Positions 13,860 through 20,896 of a stretch of DNA of 31,081 nt are shown here, piece by piece. Position 1 is the first letter of the stretch. Every line of letters starts with the position of its first letter. The notes beneath the pieces were generated by a model. The model was given only the letters and a program-made list of their open reading frames with translations. It was not told where the DNA came from and did not search any database. The DNA is from Microgenomates group bacterium (GTDB taxonomy: Bacteria > Patescibacteriota > Microgenomatia > UBA1400 > PJMF01). The stretch spans positions 1 to 31,081 of the forward strand of contig WRMU01000001.1 in NCBI GenBank assembly GCA_009776965.1. The letters are read 5' to 3'. The translations under genes and the position numbers were made by a program.

Positions 13860-14416
13860 CAGACAAAGTTACACAACAATTTAATTTCTATATTTTTTGG
13901 AGATTGATCATTGTCTGTCACTGGATAAGCCACCAAAACTAAACATTTCTCCTCATTTCTAACATAAGCTCCCGCGCATTCACTAAACACTCCCTTTTCC
14001 ACAATTAAACACTCTCCATCTCTGATTTTTTGTTCCTTAAAACCAAACTCGCTCAACTGCTCCTCCTGCCAATTCAAGTATTCATTCAATTCCGTCGCCG
14101 CCACTTGATATGGTTGTTCTATCATTAGCCCGTGCGCCCGAATATAAGTCCCATCCAGCCAATAGATTCCCTCAACGCGATCTTGTTCTATAGTCCATTT
14201 TTTGCCCCATTTCTGTTGCACATTATCCGTCAATTTAGGAAATAATGTCTCATTCTTCTCTGGTGCTATCACTACCTCCGCTTCCTCCTCTTGTTCATGA
14301 AAATTAAGTCGTCCAAAGCCATTCCATAAAAATTGCTCACTCGATCCACCCACCGCCAATAGCAATACCGCCGCCAGTAACATAACCCCCAAACTGCCAA
14401 TAATGTCATTTTTCAT
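13859..14416 (-). CDS. Unknown single-pass membrane-anchored protein
   Basis: A 185-residue protein that I do not recognise. Residues 7-24 (GSLGVMLLAAVLLLAVGG) form one membrane helix or uncleaved signal anchor, so the rest is probably outside the membrane. The body is acidic with a likely mixed fold (KWTIEQDRVEGIYWLDGTYIRAHGLMIEQ, a Leu-rich helix LNEYLNWQEEQLSEFGF) and three cysteines toward the C-terminus (CLIVEKGVFSECAG, EEKC) plus one at LLCNFV. It starts 2 bases after the atpC stop and overlaps xthA by one base, so it is very probably in the atp operon. A link to ATP synthase is suggested only by position. Confidence 0.7.
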   Translation of the reverse strand: MKNDIIGSLGVMLLAAVLLLAVGGSSEQFLWNGFGRLNFHEQEEEAEVVIAPEKNETLFPKLTDNVQQKWGKKWTIEQDRVEGIYWLDGTYIRAHGLMIEQPYQVAATELNEYLNWQEEQLSEFGFKEQKIRDGECLIVEKGVFSECAGAYVRNEEKCLVLVAYPVTDNDQSPKNIEIKLLCNFV

Positions 14417-14418
14417 AA

Positions 14419-14844
14419 TCAGATTTTTCTTCGCCGATATTTCTCGGACACCCTAATTCTCGTTAACTCTCTCTCCATTCTGGCAGTTAAAGAAGCCACT
14501 TCTTCCACATTGAGTCGATCTTTCTTTTTCATCAGCTCCTCCGCCTCTTTTCTCGCTTGTTTGGCCTGATCTAGATCTATTTCTTCCACTTTTTCTGCCG
14601 ATCTAGACAGCACTGTCAATTCATTGTCCGAGAACTCCGCTATCCCCAAAGAAATTACCAAATGTTGCCAGTTATTGTCCTCCTTTTTACGTCTAATACT
14701 CACTTCTCCCGCCTTTAAGGCAGCTAAATAAGGCGTATGGTTAGGCAAAATACCCACTTCCCCCTCTGTTGTTGGTAATAACACCTCATAAACCTCACCC
14801 GCAAACACATTTCTTTCTGGAGTATTCACGCTTAGTTGTATCAT
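14419..14844 (-). CDS. atpC: ATP synthase F1 epsilon subunit
   Basis: Part of the central rotor stalk, and an inhibitor of ATP hydrolysis. The 141 residues contain the N-terminal beta-sandwich (LSVNTPERNVFAGEVYEVLLPTTEGEVGILPNHTPYLAAL) and the C-terminal helical hairpin (IDLDQAKQARKEAEELMKKKD to the end). Full length, so regulation by the C-terminal helices is possible. The start overlaps the atpD stop (TAATG). Confidence 0.95.
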   Translation of the reverse strand: MIQLSVNTPERNVFAGEVYEVLLPTTEGEVGILPNHTPYLAALKAGEVSIRRKKEDNNWQHLVISLGIAEFSDNELTVLSRSAEKVEEIDLDQAKQARKEAEELMKKKDRLNVEEVASLTARMERELTRIRVSEKYRRRKI

Positions 14845-16226
14845 TATTTTCCACTCGCCTCCAAGACTTCTTCAACACTACCCTTAATAAAGAAGTCCTG
14901 TTCTGCCACATGATCTAACTCGCCTTTAAGGATCATGTCGAAACCAGCGATAGTATCTGCTATTTTAACATACTTTCCCTCAATTCCGGTGAACTGCTCG
15001 GCCACAAAGAAGGGCTGCGACAAAAATCTCTGCACCTTTCTCGCTCGCGATACTATTATCTTGTCTATATCACTCAACTCCTCCATCCCCAAAATAGCAA
15101 TAATATCTTGTAGGTCCTTATATCTCTGTAGTATCCGCTGCACTTCTCTCGCCACTCGATAGTGCTCCTCTCCCACCACTTCTGGCGATAACATAGTTGA
15201 AGAAGAATCCAGTGGATCCACCGCCGGATAAATACCCAATTCCGACAAAGCCCTATTTAATACCACCGTAGCATCTAAATGTGCAAAAGTAGTTGCTGGC
15301 GCCGGATCAGTCAGATCGTCGGCCGGCACATACACCGCCTGCACACTAGTAATAGAGCCATTTTTAGTGGAAGTAATTCTCTCCTGAAACTTGCCCATTT
15401 CCTCAGCCAATGTGGGCTGATAACCCACTGCCGAAGGAATGCGTCCCAGCAAAGCCGACACTTCGCTCCCAGCTTGAGTGAAACGAAAGATATTATCAAT
15501 AAATAACAACACATCTTTTTTTTGTTCATCGCGGAAATACTCCGCCATGGCCAAACCGCTCAAGCCTACTCTCTGTCTCGCCCCAGGCGGTTCATTCATT
15601 TGTCCAAATACTAATACTGTCTTATCAATCACTCCCGATTCTTTCATTTCATTATACAAATCATTTCCCTCCCTAGTCCGCTCGCCCACTCCCGCAAACA
15701 CACTATACCCACCATGTTCCTGAGCGATATTCCGAATCAATTCTTGAATTAACACTGTCTTACCCACTCCCGCCCCGCCAAATAGCCCCACTTTTCCTCC
15801 CTTAATAAAGGGACAAATCAAATCAATCACCTTAATGCCGGTCTCAAATATTTCCACACTATTCGCTTGCGCCGCGAAATTAGGAGCATCACGATGAATT
15901 GGTCGCTTTTCTTTAGTAGGTGGTGGCTTTTGCTCGTCAATTGGCTCTCCCAACACATTAAACATTCTCCCCAACACTTCTTTGCCCACCGGAACTCTAA
16001 TGGGATGGTTAGTATTCACCACCTCCATCGCTCTCTTGAGCCCGTCAGTCGATCCCATAGCCACCGCCTTCACCACTCTATTTCCTATCTGGCTAGCTGT
16101 TTCCAAAACCAAAGTTTTTTCCTTACTAACTTTTACTTCCAAAGCGTCATAAATCTTGGGCAACTTGCCATCCTCAAACTCCACTTCCACCACCGGACCA
16201 ATAATCTGAGTAATTTTTCCTGTCAT
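14844..16226 (-). CDS. atpD: ATP synthase F1 beta subunit
   Basis: The catalytic subunit of F1. In 460 residues it shows the P-loop GGAGVGKT (150-157), the catalytic Glu182 in GERTREGND, the LLFIDNIFRFTQAGSEVSALLGR block and PAPATTFAHLDATVVL. The DELSEED loop that touches gamma reads EELSDID here, with fewer acidic residues. An AAAGGA ribosome site lies about 5 bases before ATG 16226, clear evidence that internal operon genes use Shine-Dalgarno initiation. The 3' end overlaps atpC. Confidence 0.98.
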   Translation of the reverse strand: MTGKITQIIGPVVEVEFEDGKLPKIYDALEVKVSKEKTLVLETASQIGNRVVKAVAMGSTDGLKRAMEVVNTNHPIRVPVGKEVLGRMFNVLGEPIDEQKPPPTKEKRPIHRDAPNFAAQANSVEIFETGIKVIDLICPFIKGGKVGLFGGAGVGKTVLIQELIRNIAQEHGGYSVFAGVGERTREGNDLYNEMKESGVIDKTVLVFGQMNEPPGARQRVGLSGLAMAEYFRDEQKKDVLLFIDNIFRFTQAGSEVSALLGRIPSAVGYQPTLAEEMGKFQERITSTKNGSITSVQAVYVPADDLTDPAPATTFAHLDATVVLNRALSELGIYPAVDPLDSSSTMLSPEVVGEEHYRVAREVQRILQRYKDLQDIIAILGMEELSDIDKIIVSRARKVQRFLSQPFFVAEQFTGIEGKYVKIADTIAGFDMILKGELDHVAEQDFFIKGSVEEVLEASGK

Positions 16227-16239
16227 AATATCCTTTCTT

Positions 16240-17154
16240 TTATTCTAGAGCCGCCTTCGAGGCAGCAATTTCTGCAATTTCATTAGTAATTTTAGCTTGG
16301 CGGACTTGGTTATAAGCTAAAGTTAAAGTTTCCACCATTTCCTCCGCTGCGTCAGTAGCTTTTTGCATCGCCATCATTCGCGCACTCTCACTAGCCGCTT
16401 TATTTTCCAACAGCGCATGATAAAGGTGGGCTCTAATTAGTAACGGCACCACCTCATCCACCACTTGAGCTTTATTTGGCTCCATCAAATAATCTATTTT
16501 GCTCTGATTTTTATCCGCTTCCCTGCCTTCTTTGCGCGCAATAATTTCCAAAATATCTTGCAAGTCAGTAATGTTCAAAGGCATCACCTGACGCACTCTA
16601 GGCACTTGGGTCATGGTATTCATATGGTCGGTATAGATAATCACCACTCTATCCACCTTTTTATTCAAAAACTCCTCCTGCATCACTTGAAAAATTGCCG
16701 TCCGATTTGCCCGCGTAATCGTGCTTTCTAAATTAGTAAAAGAAGCCACCATGGGTATGGATAGTTTTTTCGCTATCTTTTCCCCCTTCCTCCCGATCAC
16801 AATTGCCGAAAACTCTCTCCCTTCGTACTTATTCATATATTGTCTCACCCGCCTCTCCAAATTACTATGAAAACCACCACATAGCCCTCGGTTAGAAGCC
16901 AGCAACACAATTAAAGTTTTATTACCTTCTCTCTCGCGTAAATAAACACTTTTTTTTACCGCCTCATCATCGTCTCGAACCAGATGAGCTAATATCTTCC
17001 AAGCCGCATAGGTGAAGGGACGAGCAGCCACCTTTCGATCCACCGCCTTCCTCATATTCACCGCCGCAATCATCTGCATCGCTTTAGTCATCTTACTCGT
17101 CACTAAAACTGACTTAATCCGCTGTTTTATGATTTTACCCGAATTGATCGACAT
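16240..17154 (-). CDS. atpG: ATP synthase F1 gamma subunit
   Basis: The rotor shaft inside the alpha3beta3 ring. The N-terminal helix (KIIKQRIKSVLVTSKMTKAMQMIAAVNMRKA) and the C-terminal helix (TLAYNQVRQAKITNEIAEIAASKAALE) are the conserved coiled-coil pieces; the middle Rossmann-like part has LLASNRGLCGGFHSNL. At 304 residues it is slightly longer than the E. coli protein (287). The start overlaps the atpA stop (TAATG), indicating coupling. Confidence 0.96.
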   Translation of the reverse strand: MSINSGKIIKQRIKSVLVTSKMTKAMQMIAAVNMRKAVDRKVAARPFTYAAWKILAHLVRDDDEAVKKSVYLREREGNKTLIVLLASNRGLCGGFHSNLERRVRQYMNKYEGREFSAIVIGRKGEKIAKKLSIPMVASFTNLESTITRANRTAIFQVMQEEFLNKKVDRVVIIYTDHMNTMTQVPRVRQVMPLNITDLQDILEIIARKEGREADKNQSKIDYLMEPNKAQVVDEVVPLLIRAHLYHALLENKAASESARMMAMQKATDAAEEMVETLTLAYNQVRQAKITNEIAEIAASKAALE

Positions 17155-18653
17155 TAAATCACGCTCTTTTTATAATCATTAATTAATTTTTCAACAGCCT
17201 TTACCACTTCTTTCGTCCAGTCTTTCTCGCTTGACAATAAACTCATCGCCTTTTCTCCTTTTTTACTTTGGGCAAAACGCAATAAACCTTGTTCAAACTC
17301 TCCTATTTTCTCTTTTTCCACATCATCTAAAAATCCATTGCTCAAAGCATACAAAACCAGTGCTTCTTGCTCCATGGATAGCGGCGAATACTGTTTTTGT
17401 CGCAGCAACAAAGTCGCCCTTTGTCCTCGTTCAATTTGCTCGCGCGTTTTATTGTCCAGATCACTCCCAAATTGAGTAAAAGCTTCCAGCTCTCTAAATT
17501 GCGCCAAATCAATCCGCAATCTTCCCGACACTTTCTTCACTGCCTTAGTTTGTGCGCTCCCTCCCACTCGCGATACACTCAAACCCGCATTAATCGCCGG
17601 TCGATGTCCTCGATAGAAAAGATCGCTCTCCAAATAAATCTGCCCGTCAGTGATCGAAATCACATTAGTAGGAATGTAGGCGCTGCTATCTCCCGCTTGC
17701 GTTTCGATAATCGGTAAAGCGGTAATTGATCCTCCGCCGTGAGCTTTATTTAACTTAGCTGCTCTCTCCAACAATCTTGAGTGTAGGTAAAACACATCCC
17801 CTGGATAAGCCTCTCTGCCGGGGGGACGGCGCAAAATCAACGACATTTGCCGATAAGCCACCGCATGCTTACTCAGGTCATCATATATAATCAATACGTC
17901 CTTGCCCTGATCCATAAAATACTCTCCAATCGCACAGCCAGCATACGGCGCAATATAAGAATAAGCTGCTCCTTGAGACGCTCCGGCCACCACCACAATC
18001 GTATAATCCATAGCTCCACACTCTCGCAGATTTTCCACTAGTCTAGCCACTTTGGATTCTTTCTGCCCAATACTCACATAAATACAAATTACGTCCTGAT
18101 CCTTCTGATTAATAATCGTATCTATAGCTATCGCTGTCTTACCCGTTTGTCTATCTCCAATGATCAGCTCCCTTTGTCCTCTCCCAATTGGCACCATCGC
18201 ATCAATAGCCTTGATACCCGTCTGCAGCGACTGATGTACTCCTTCTCTAGCCATTACCCCAGGCGCATTTTTCTCAATCGGATAATAAACTTTGGTCTTA
18301 ATCGCCTTCCCCTCATCTAAAGGCCTGCCTAAAGGATCAATAATTCTTCCCAACAAATCATCACCTACCGGTAAAGACAAAACTCGCCCTGTTTGGACCA
18401 CTTTTTGTCCTTCCTTAATATCTTGCGCCTCGCCAAACAAAATCACCCCCACTTCGTCCTCCTCAAGATTAAGTACCATCCCCACTTCTCCGTTCTCAAA
18501 CTCCACCATCTCGCTATTCATTACTTCCGATAGCCCTTGCACTTTAACCACTCCATCCATAACTTGCACCACTCTGCCTGTTTTTTGCACTGCAAAGTCA
18601 CGCTTAAACTCAGCCGTTTTTTCTTTTAGAGACTGTAGTAAATAATTATCCAT
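17154..18653 (-). CDS. atpA: ATP synthase F1 alpha subunit
   Basis: The non-catalytic nucleotide-binding subunit that contributes the arginine finger to the beta active site. In 499 residues: P-loop GDRQTGKT (166-173), AYRQMSLILRRPPGREAYPGDVFYLHSRLLER, and SVSRVGGSAQTKAVKKVSGRLRIDLAQFRELEAFTQFGSDLD with the conserved Arg. Full length. AAAGG lies about 6 bases before the ATG. Confidence 0.98.
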   Translation of the reverse strand: MDNYLLQSLKEKTAEFKRDFAVQKTGRVVQVMDGVVKVQGLSEVMNSEMVEFENGEVGMVLNLEEDEVGVILFGEAQDIKEGQKVVQTGRVLSLPVGDDLLGRIIDPLGRPLDEGKAIKTKVYYPIEKNAPGVMAREGVHQSLQTGIKAIDAMVPIGRGQRELIIGDRQTGKTAIAIDTIINQKDQDVICIYVSIGQKESKVARLVENLRECGAMDYTIVVVAGASQGAAYSYIAPYAGCAIGEYFMDQGKDVLIIYDDLSKHAVAYRQMSLILRRPPGREAYPGDVFYLHSRLLERAAKLNKAHGGGSITALPIIETQAGDSSAYIPTNVISITDGQIYLESDLFYRGHRPAINAGLSVSRVGGSAQTKAVKKVSGRLRIDLAQFRELEAFTQFGSDLDNKTREQIERGQRATLLLRQKQYSPLSMEQEALVLYALSNGFLDDVEKEKIGEFEQGLLRFAQSKKGEKAMSLLSSEKDWTKEVVKAVEKLINDYKKSVI

Positions 18654-18665
18654 GTTTACCTTTCT

Positions 18666-19067
18666 TCATGTATTAAGCTGTTTAGTTAGTTTTTCCAGCT
18701 GGGACTTTAGAGTTAAATCATAAAGGTCATCATTCACCTGAATTGTTAATCCTCGCTGCTCAGCATCAATCATTGTTTCCAAAATAATTTTTTTTGCTCT
18801 TACTTTTCCTTTAAGAAAATCAGTAATTTGTTTAGTTTGAGTGTTGCTCAAAGCAGCATCTGAACTCACTCTTGCGCGCACAGTACCTTCTTTTTCGTCC
18901 GCATATGTTTGCAACAAAGAGACTATTCGCTCCAGTTGGTCCATTTTTTTATGTCGTCTCAATTCCTTCATCAAAACTTCTATCACCGCTTCAATTTCCT
19001 GTCTACTACCCTTTTGAGTCAAAGGCAATAAGTTTTTAGCGATGGTAGTTGACGAAAAATAAGGCAT
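18666..19067 (-). CDS. atpH: ATP synthase F1 delta subunit, shortened
   Basis: The delta subunit ties the top of F1 to the b stalk. Only 133 residues are encoded, against about 175-180 in most bacteria. The C-terminal domain is recognisable (ARVSSDAALSNTQTKQITDFLKGKVRAKKIILETMIDAEQRGLTIQVNDDLYDLTLKSQLEKLTKQL), but one glycine of the usual GG pair is missing. The missing length falls in the N-terminal helical bundle: the first helix (SSTTIAKNLL) runs almost directly into what corresponds to the last helices. The frame is intact and the gene is in the standard operon place, so this looks like reduction, not decay. It starts 3 bases after the atpF stop with no ribosome site. Confidence 0.88.
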   Translation of the reverse strand: MPYFSSTTIAKNLLPLTQKGSRQEIEAVIEVLMKELRRHKKMDQLERIVSLLQTYADEKEGTVRARVSSDAALSNTQTKQITDFLKGKVRAKKIILETMIDAEQRGLTIQVNDDLYDLTLKSQLEKLTKQLNT

Positions 19068-19070
19068 TGT

Positions 19071-19559
19071 TTATTTAAGTCCTTCCTGCAAGTAAACCTG
19101 ATCTATCTTTTTTGCCTCCACCTGCTGCCCCGTCACTCTCTCTACTCCCATAACCACCAAGTCTGCCATCTGCTCCTGAACTTGAGTCAGCATCGTTTCC
19201 TTTTCCCTTGCCAACTGCAATTCACTTTGAGCCAATACTCGCGCCGCTTGTTCTCGAGCCTCATTCAAGGCTTCACTTTTAATCTGCTCTGCCTGAGCTT
19301 GTGCTTGCGTCAGCAATTCTTTAGCCTCTTTTTTTGCCGCTAGCAAAATCTTCTCTTTTTTTTGGTCAGAAACAACCAAAGTTTCCTCTGCTCTACGAGC
19401 ATTATCTATTCCGTCGGTAATTTCCTTTTGTCGTTTTTCCAATAAAGCCACTATTTTGTCCCAAGCAAACTTTTTCAAAATCCAGTAAATAATCGCAAAA
19501 TTAACTAGTTGCGCAATCAAGTTTTTTACGTCCAAACCCAAGGCACCAATAAGTCCCAT
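19071..19559 (-). CDS. atpF: ATP synthase F0 b subunit
   Basis: The stator stalk: one N-terminal membrane helix (LIAQLVNFAIIYWILKKFAW) and a long charged Ala/Gln/Glu-rich helix for dimer formation. The 162 residues match the usual length. The start has the best ribosome site in the window, AAAGGAG four bases before the ATG. Only one b gene is present, so a homodimer is expected. Confidence 0.95.
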   Translation of the reverse strand: MGLIGALGLDVKNLIAQLVNFAIIYWILKKFAWDKIVALLEKRQKEITDGIDNARRAEETLVVSDQKKEKILLAAKKEAKELLTQAQAQAEQIKSEALNEAREQAARVLAQSELQLAREKETMLTQVQEQMADLVVMGVERVTGQQVEAKKIDQVYLQEGLK

Positions 19560-19577
19560 ATTACTCCTTTCTTTCCC

Positions 19578-19805
19578 TTAAGCGAATATGCAGAGTAACG
19601 CAACTACTAATGCATAAATACCAGTGGATTCACAAATCGCCATCACCACAAACAAAGTGCTAGTAATTTTATCAGCTGCTTCTGGATTACGTCCAATTGC
19701 TTCGTATGCCTTACCTCCCACATAACCCTCAGCCAAAGCTGGCCCCAAAGCACCTAAGCCCATCGAAACCCCTGCCGCCACATATCTTAAAACTTCTGAT
19801 TCCAT
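19578..19805 (-). CDS. atpE: ATP synthase F0 c subunit, two-carboxylate type
   Basis: The rotor-ring proteolipid, 75 residues in two membrane helices joined by the polar loop GRNPEA (38-43). Helix 1 has GLGALGPALAEGYVGGKA with Glu26; helix 2 has ICESTGIYALVVALL with the ion-binding Glu59, then Ser60, Thr61 and Tyr64. E. coli-type proton rings lack the helix 1 carboxylate and the EST..Y set. Glu26 and Glu59 are 33 residues apart, as are Glu32 and Glu65 in the Na+-binding c ring of Fusobacterium nucleatum, so Na+ coupling is a reasonable inference. AGAAAGG precedes the start. Confidence 0.96.
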   Translation of the reverse strand: MESEVLRYVAAGVSMGLGALGPALAEGYVGGKAYEAIGRNPEAADKITSTLFVVMAICESTGIYALVVALLCIFA

Positions 19806-19844
19806 AAATACCTTTCTGTTTATATTACTTTTTTTAATTAATAA

Positions 19845-20600
19845 TTACTTTTTATTTTTTACTACTGCCACCTCTTTTTCTTCTCCCATCGCTTGTCCCA
19901 AATAAACCGTGGCTAACGATGCGAATACTAAGGCTTGAACCACACAAGTGAGCATGCTCAAAAACGTAAATGGGATGGGCAGAATAAAAGGAGCTAAAAA
20001 CATCATCACTGCTGTCAATACCTCGCCCGCAAATAAATTGCCGAATAAGCGAAAAGACAAAGACAGGGCCTTAGCCAGCTCACCAACAATATTCATCAGC
20101 CCTAACACAAAATTAATCGGGCTAGAAAAATCAAACCATTGTTTCATATAAGGCTTAATTCCCTGATATGTGATAAACAAAACCTGCACTAGCCCTACCA
20201 CCAGCAAAGTTAACACTAACACTTGTCCGTAATCAGCCAATGCTGTGCGGAAAATAGGGACTTCTCCTTGCTCTCTGCGCAGCGAGAAAGCACTTAAAGC
20301 TGGCATTAAGCTGAATAAATTACAAAACAAAATATAAAAGAACAGCGTAATTACTAAAGGGAAAAGTTTTTTGGTTTTGTCGCGACTTCCGGTCATCATA
20401 CTTACACTATTCAACATCCATTCCACCACCATTTCCACTGCCACCTGTAATTTGTTAGGTATCAACTGCCATTTTTTCATCACTCCTAATATCATTCCCA
20501 ACAACAGCAAAGTCACCACCATCTGCCAAAAAAAAGAATTGGTTACCCCGAAGCCAAAAATGGTAAACAAAACTTCTGGCGACAGCGATATATTAATCAT
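19845..20600 (-). CDS. atpB: ATP synthase F0 a subunit
   Basis: The membrane stator that forms the ion half-channels against the c ring. In 251 residues there are five to six membrane helices. The essential arginine is Arg184 in LSFRLFGNLFAGE. The helix before it (SPINFVLGLMNIVGELAKAL) is normal. The otherwise common TADLN motif is degenerate (FRTALADYGQ). The ATG overlaps the atpI stop (ATGA), so translation is coupled. Confidence 0.95.
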   Translation of the reverse strand: MINISLSPEVLFTIFGFGVTNSFFWQMVVTLLLLGMILGVMKKWQLIPNKLQVAVEMVVEWMLNSVSMMTGSRDKTKKLFPLVITLFFYILFCNLFSLMPALSAFSLRREQGEVPIFRTALADYGQVLVLTLLVVGLVQVLFITYQGIKPYMKQWFDFSSPINFVLGLMNIVGELAKALSLSFRLFGNLFAGEVLTAVMMFLAPFILPIPFTFLSMLTCVVQALVFASLATVYLGQAMGEEKEVAVVKNKK

Positions 20601-20836
20601 TTCTTAGCGGTTTCATCCACCTTTCTTTTTGCAAATACCGAAATAATCAACGTAGTGGTTAAAAAAGCAGCCACTATCCCAGCTGCCAAAAACAAAGCAT
20701 TATTAAAAACAGAGTGTAACCAAAAACCCAATCCTCCCAAAACCAATAGAGGTAACAAAGTAACCTTCATACTAAAAAGACGAGCTTCTTTGCGGACTTG
20801 GTTCATGGCGTCTATAGCCTCTGCCTGTGTTTTCAT
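20597..20836 (-). CDS. atpI: AtpI-like small membrane protein, first gene of atp operon
   Basis: A 79-residue protein with two membrane helices (VTLLPLLVLGGLGFWLHSVF and ALFLAAGIVAAFLTTTLIISVF). In many bacteria a small two- to four-helix protein at this place is AtpI, which helps assemble the c ring or carry Mg2+. Sequence similarity to AtpI is weak; the call rests on size, topology and position ahead of atpB. ATG 20836 is chosen because the promoter -10 lies 15 bases upstream; the longer frame would begin before the transcription start. Confidence 0.7.
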   Translation of the reverse strand: MKTQAEAIDAMNQVRKEARLFSMKVTLLPLLVLGGLGFWLHSVFNNALFLAAGIVAAFLTTTLIISVFAKRKVDETAKK

Positions 20837-20851
20837 AAAAACCCAACGCGG

Positions 20852-20880
20852 ATTATATAGTACCTCCCCTCCTCTGTCAA
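20852..20880 (-). promoter_or_regulatory. Consensus promoter of the ATP synthase operon
   Basis: Minus strand: TTGACA (20880-20875), exactly 17 bases, TATAAT (20857-20852): a perfect sigma-70 consensus. It sits in the 60-base gap after the pnp stop. The leader to ATG 20836 should be about 8 bases, with no ribosome site. Confidence 0.92.
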
Positions 20881-20894
20881 TCATTGATTGACAG
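20874..20894. repeat. Inverted repeat covering the atp -35
   Basis: CTGTCAATC, ATT, GATTGACAG: perfect 9-base arms with a 3-base centre. One arm contains the -35 hexamer of the atp promoter. Downstream of the hairpin in the pnp direction the sequence is purine-rich (AGGAGG), not a U-tract, so it is a poor intrinsic terminator for pnp. An operator for a dimeric regulator is the alternative. Confidence 0.6.
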
Positions 20895-20896
20895 AT

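Noticed and set aside
20597..20600. Possible UGA recoding as glycine, known in some Patescibacteria
   Set aside because: UGA ends atpI at its overlap with atpB, and also ends the O-antigen ligase gene and the atpC-linked unknown at natural lengths.
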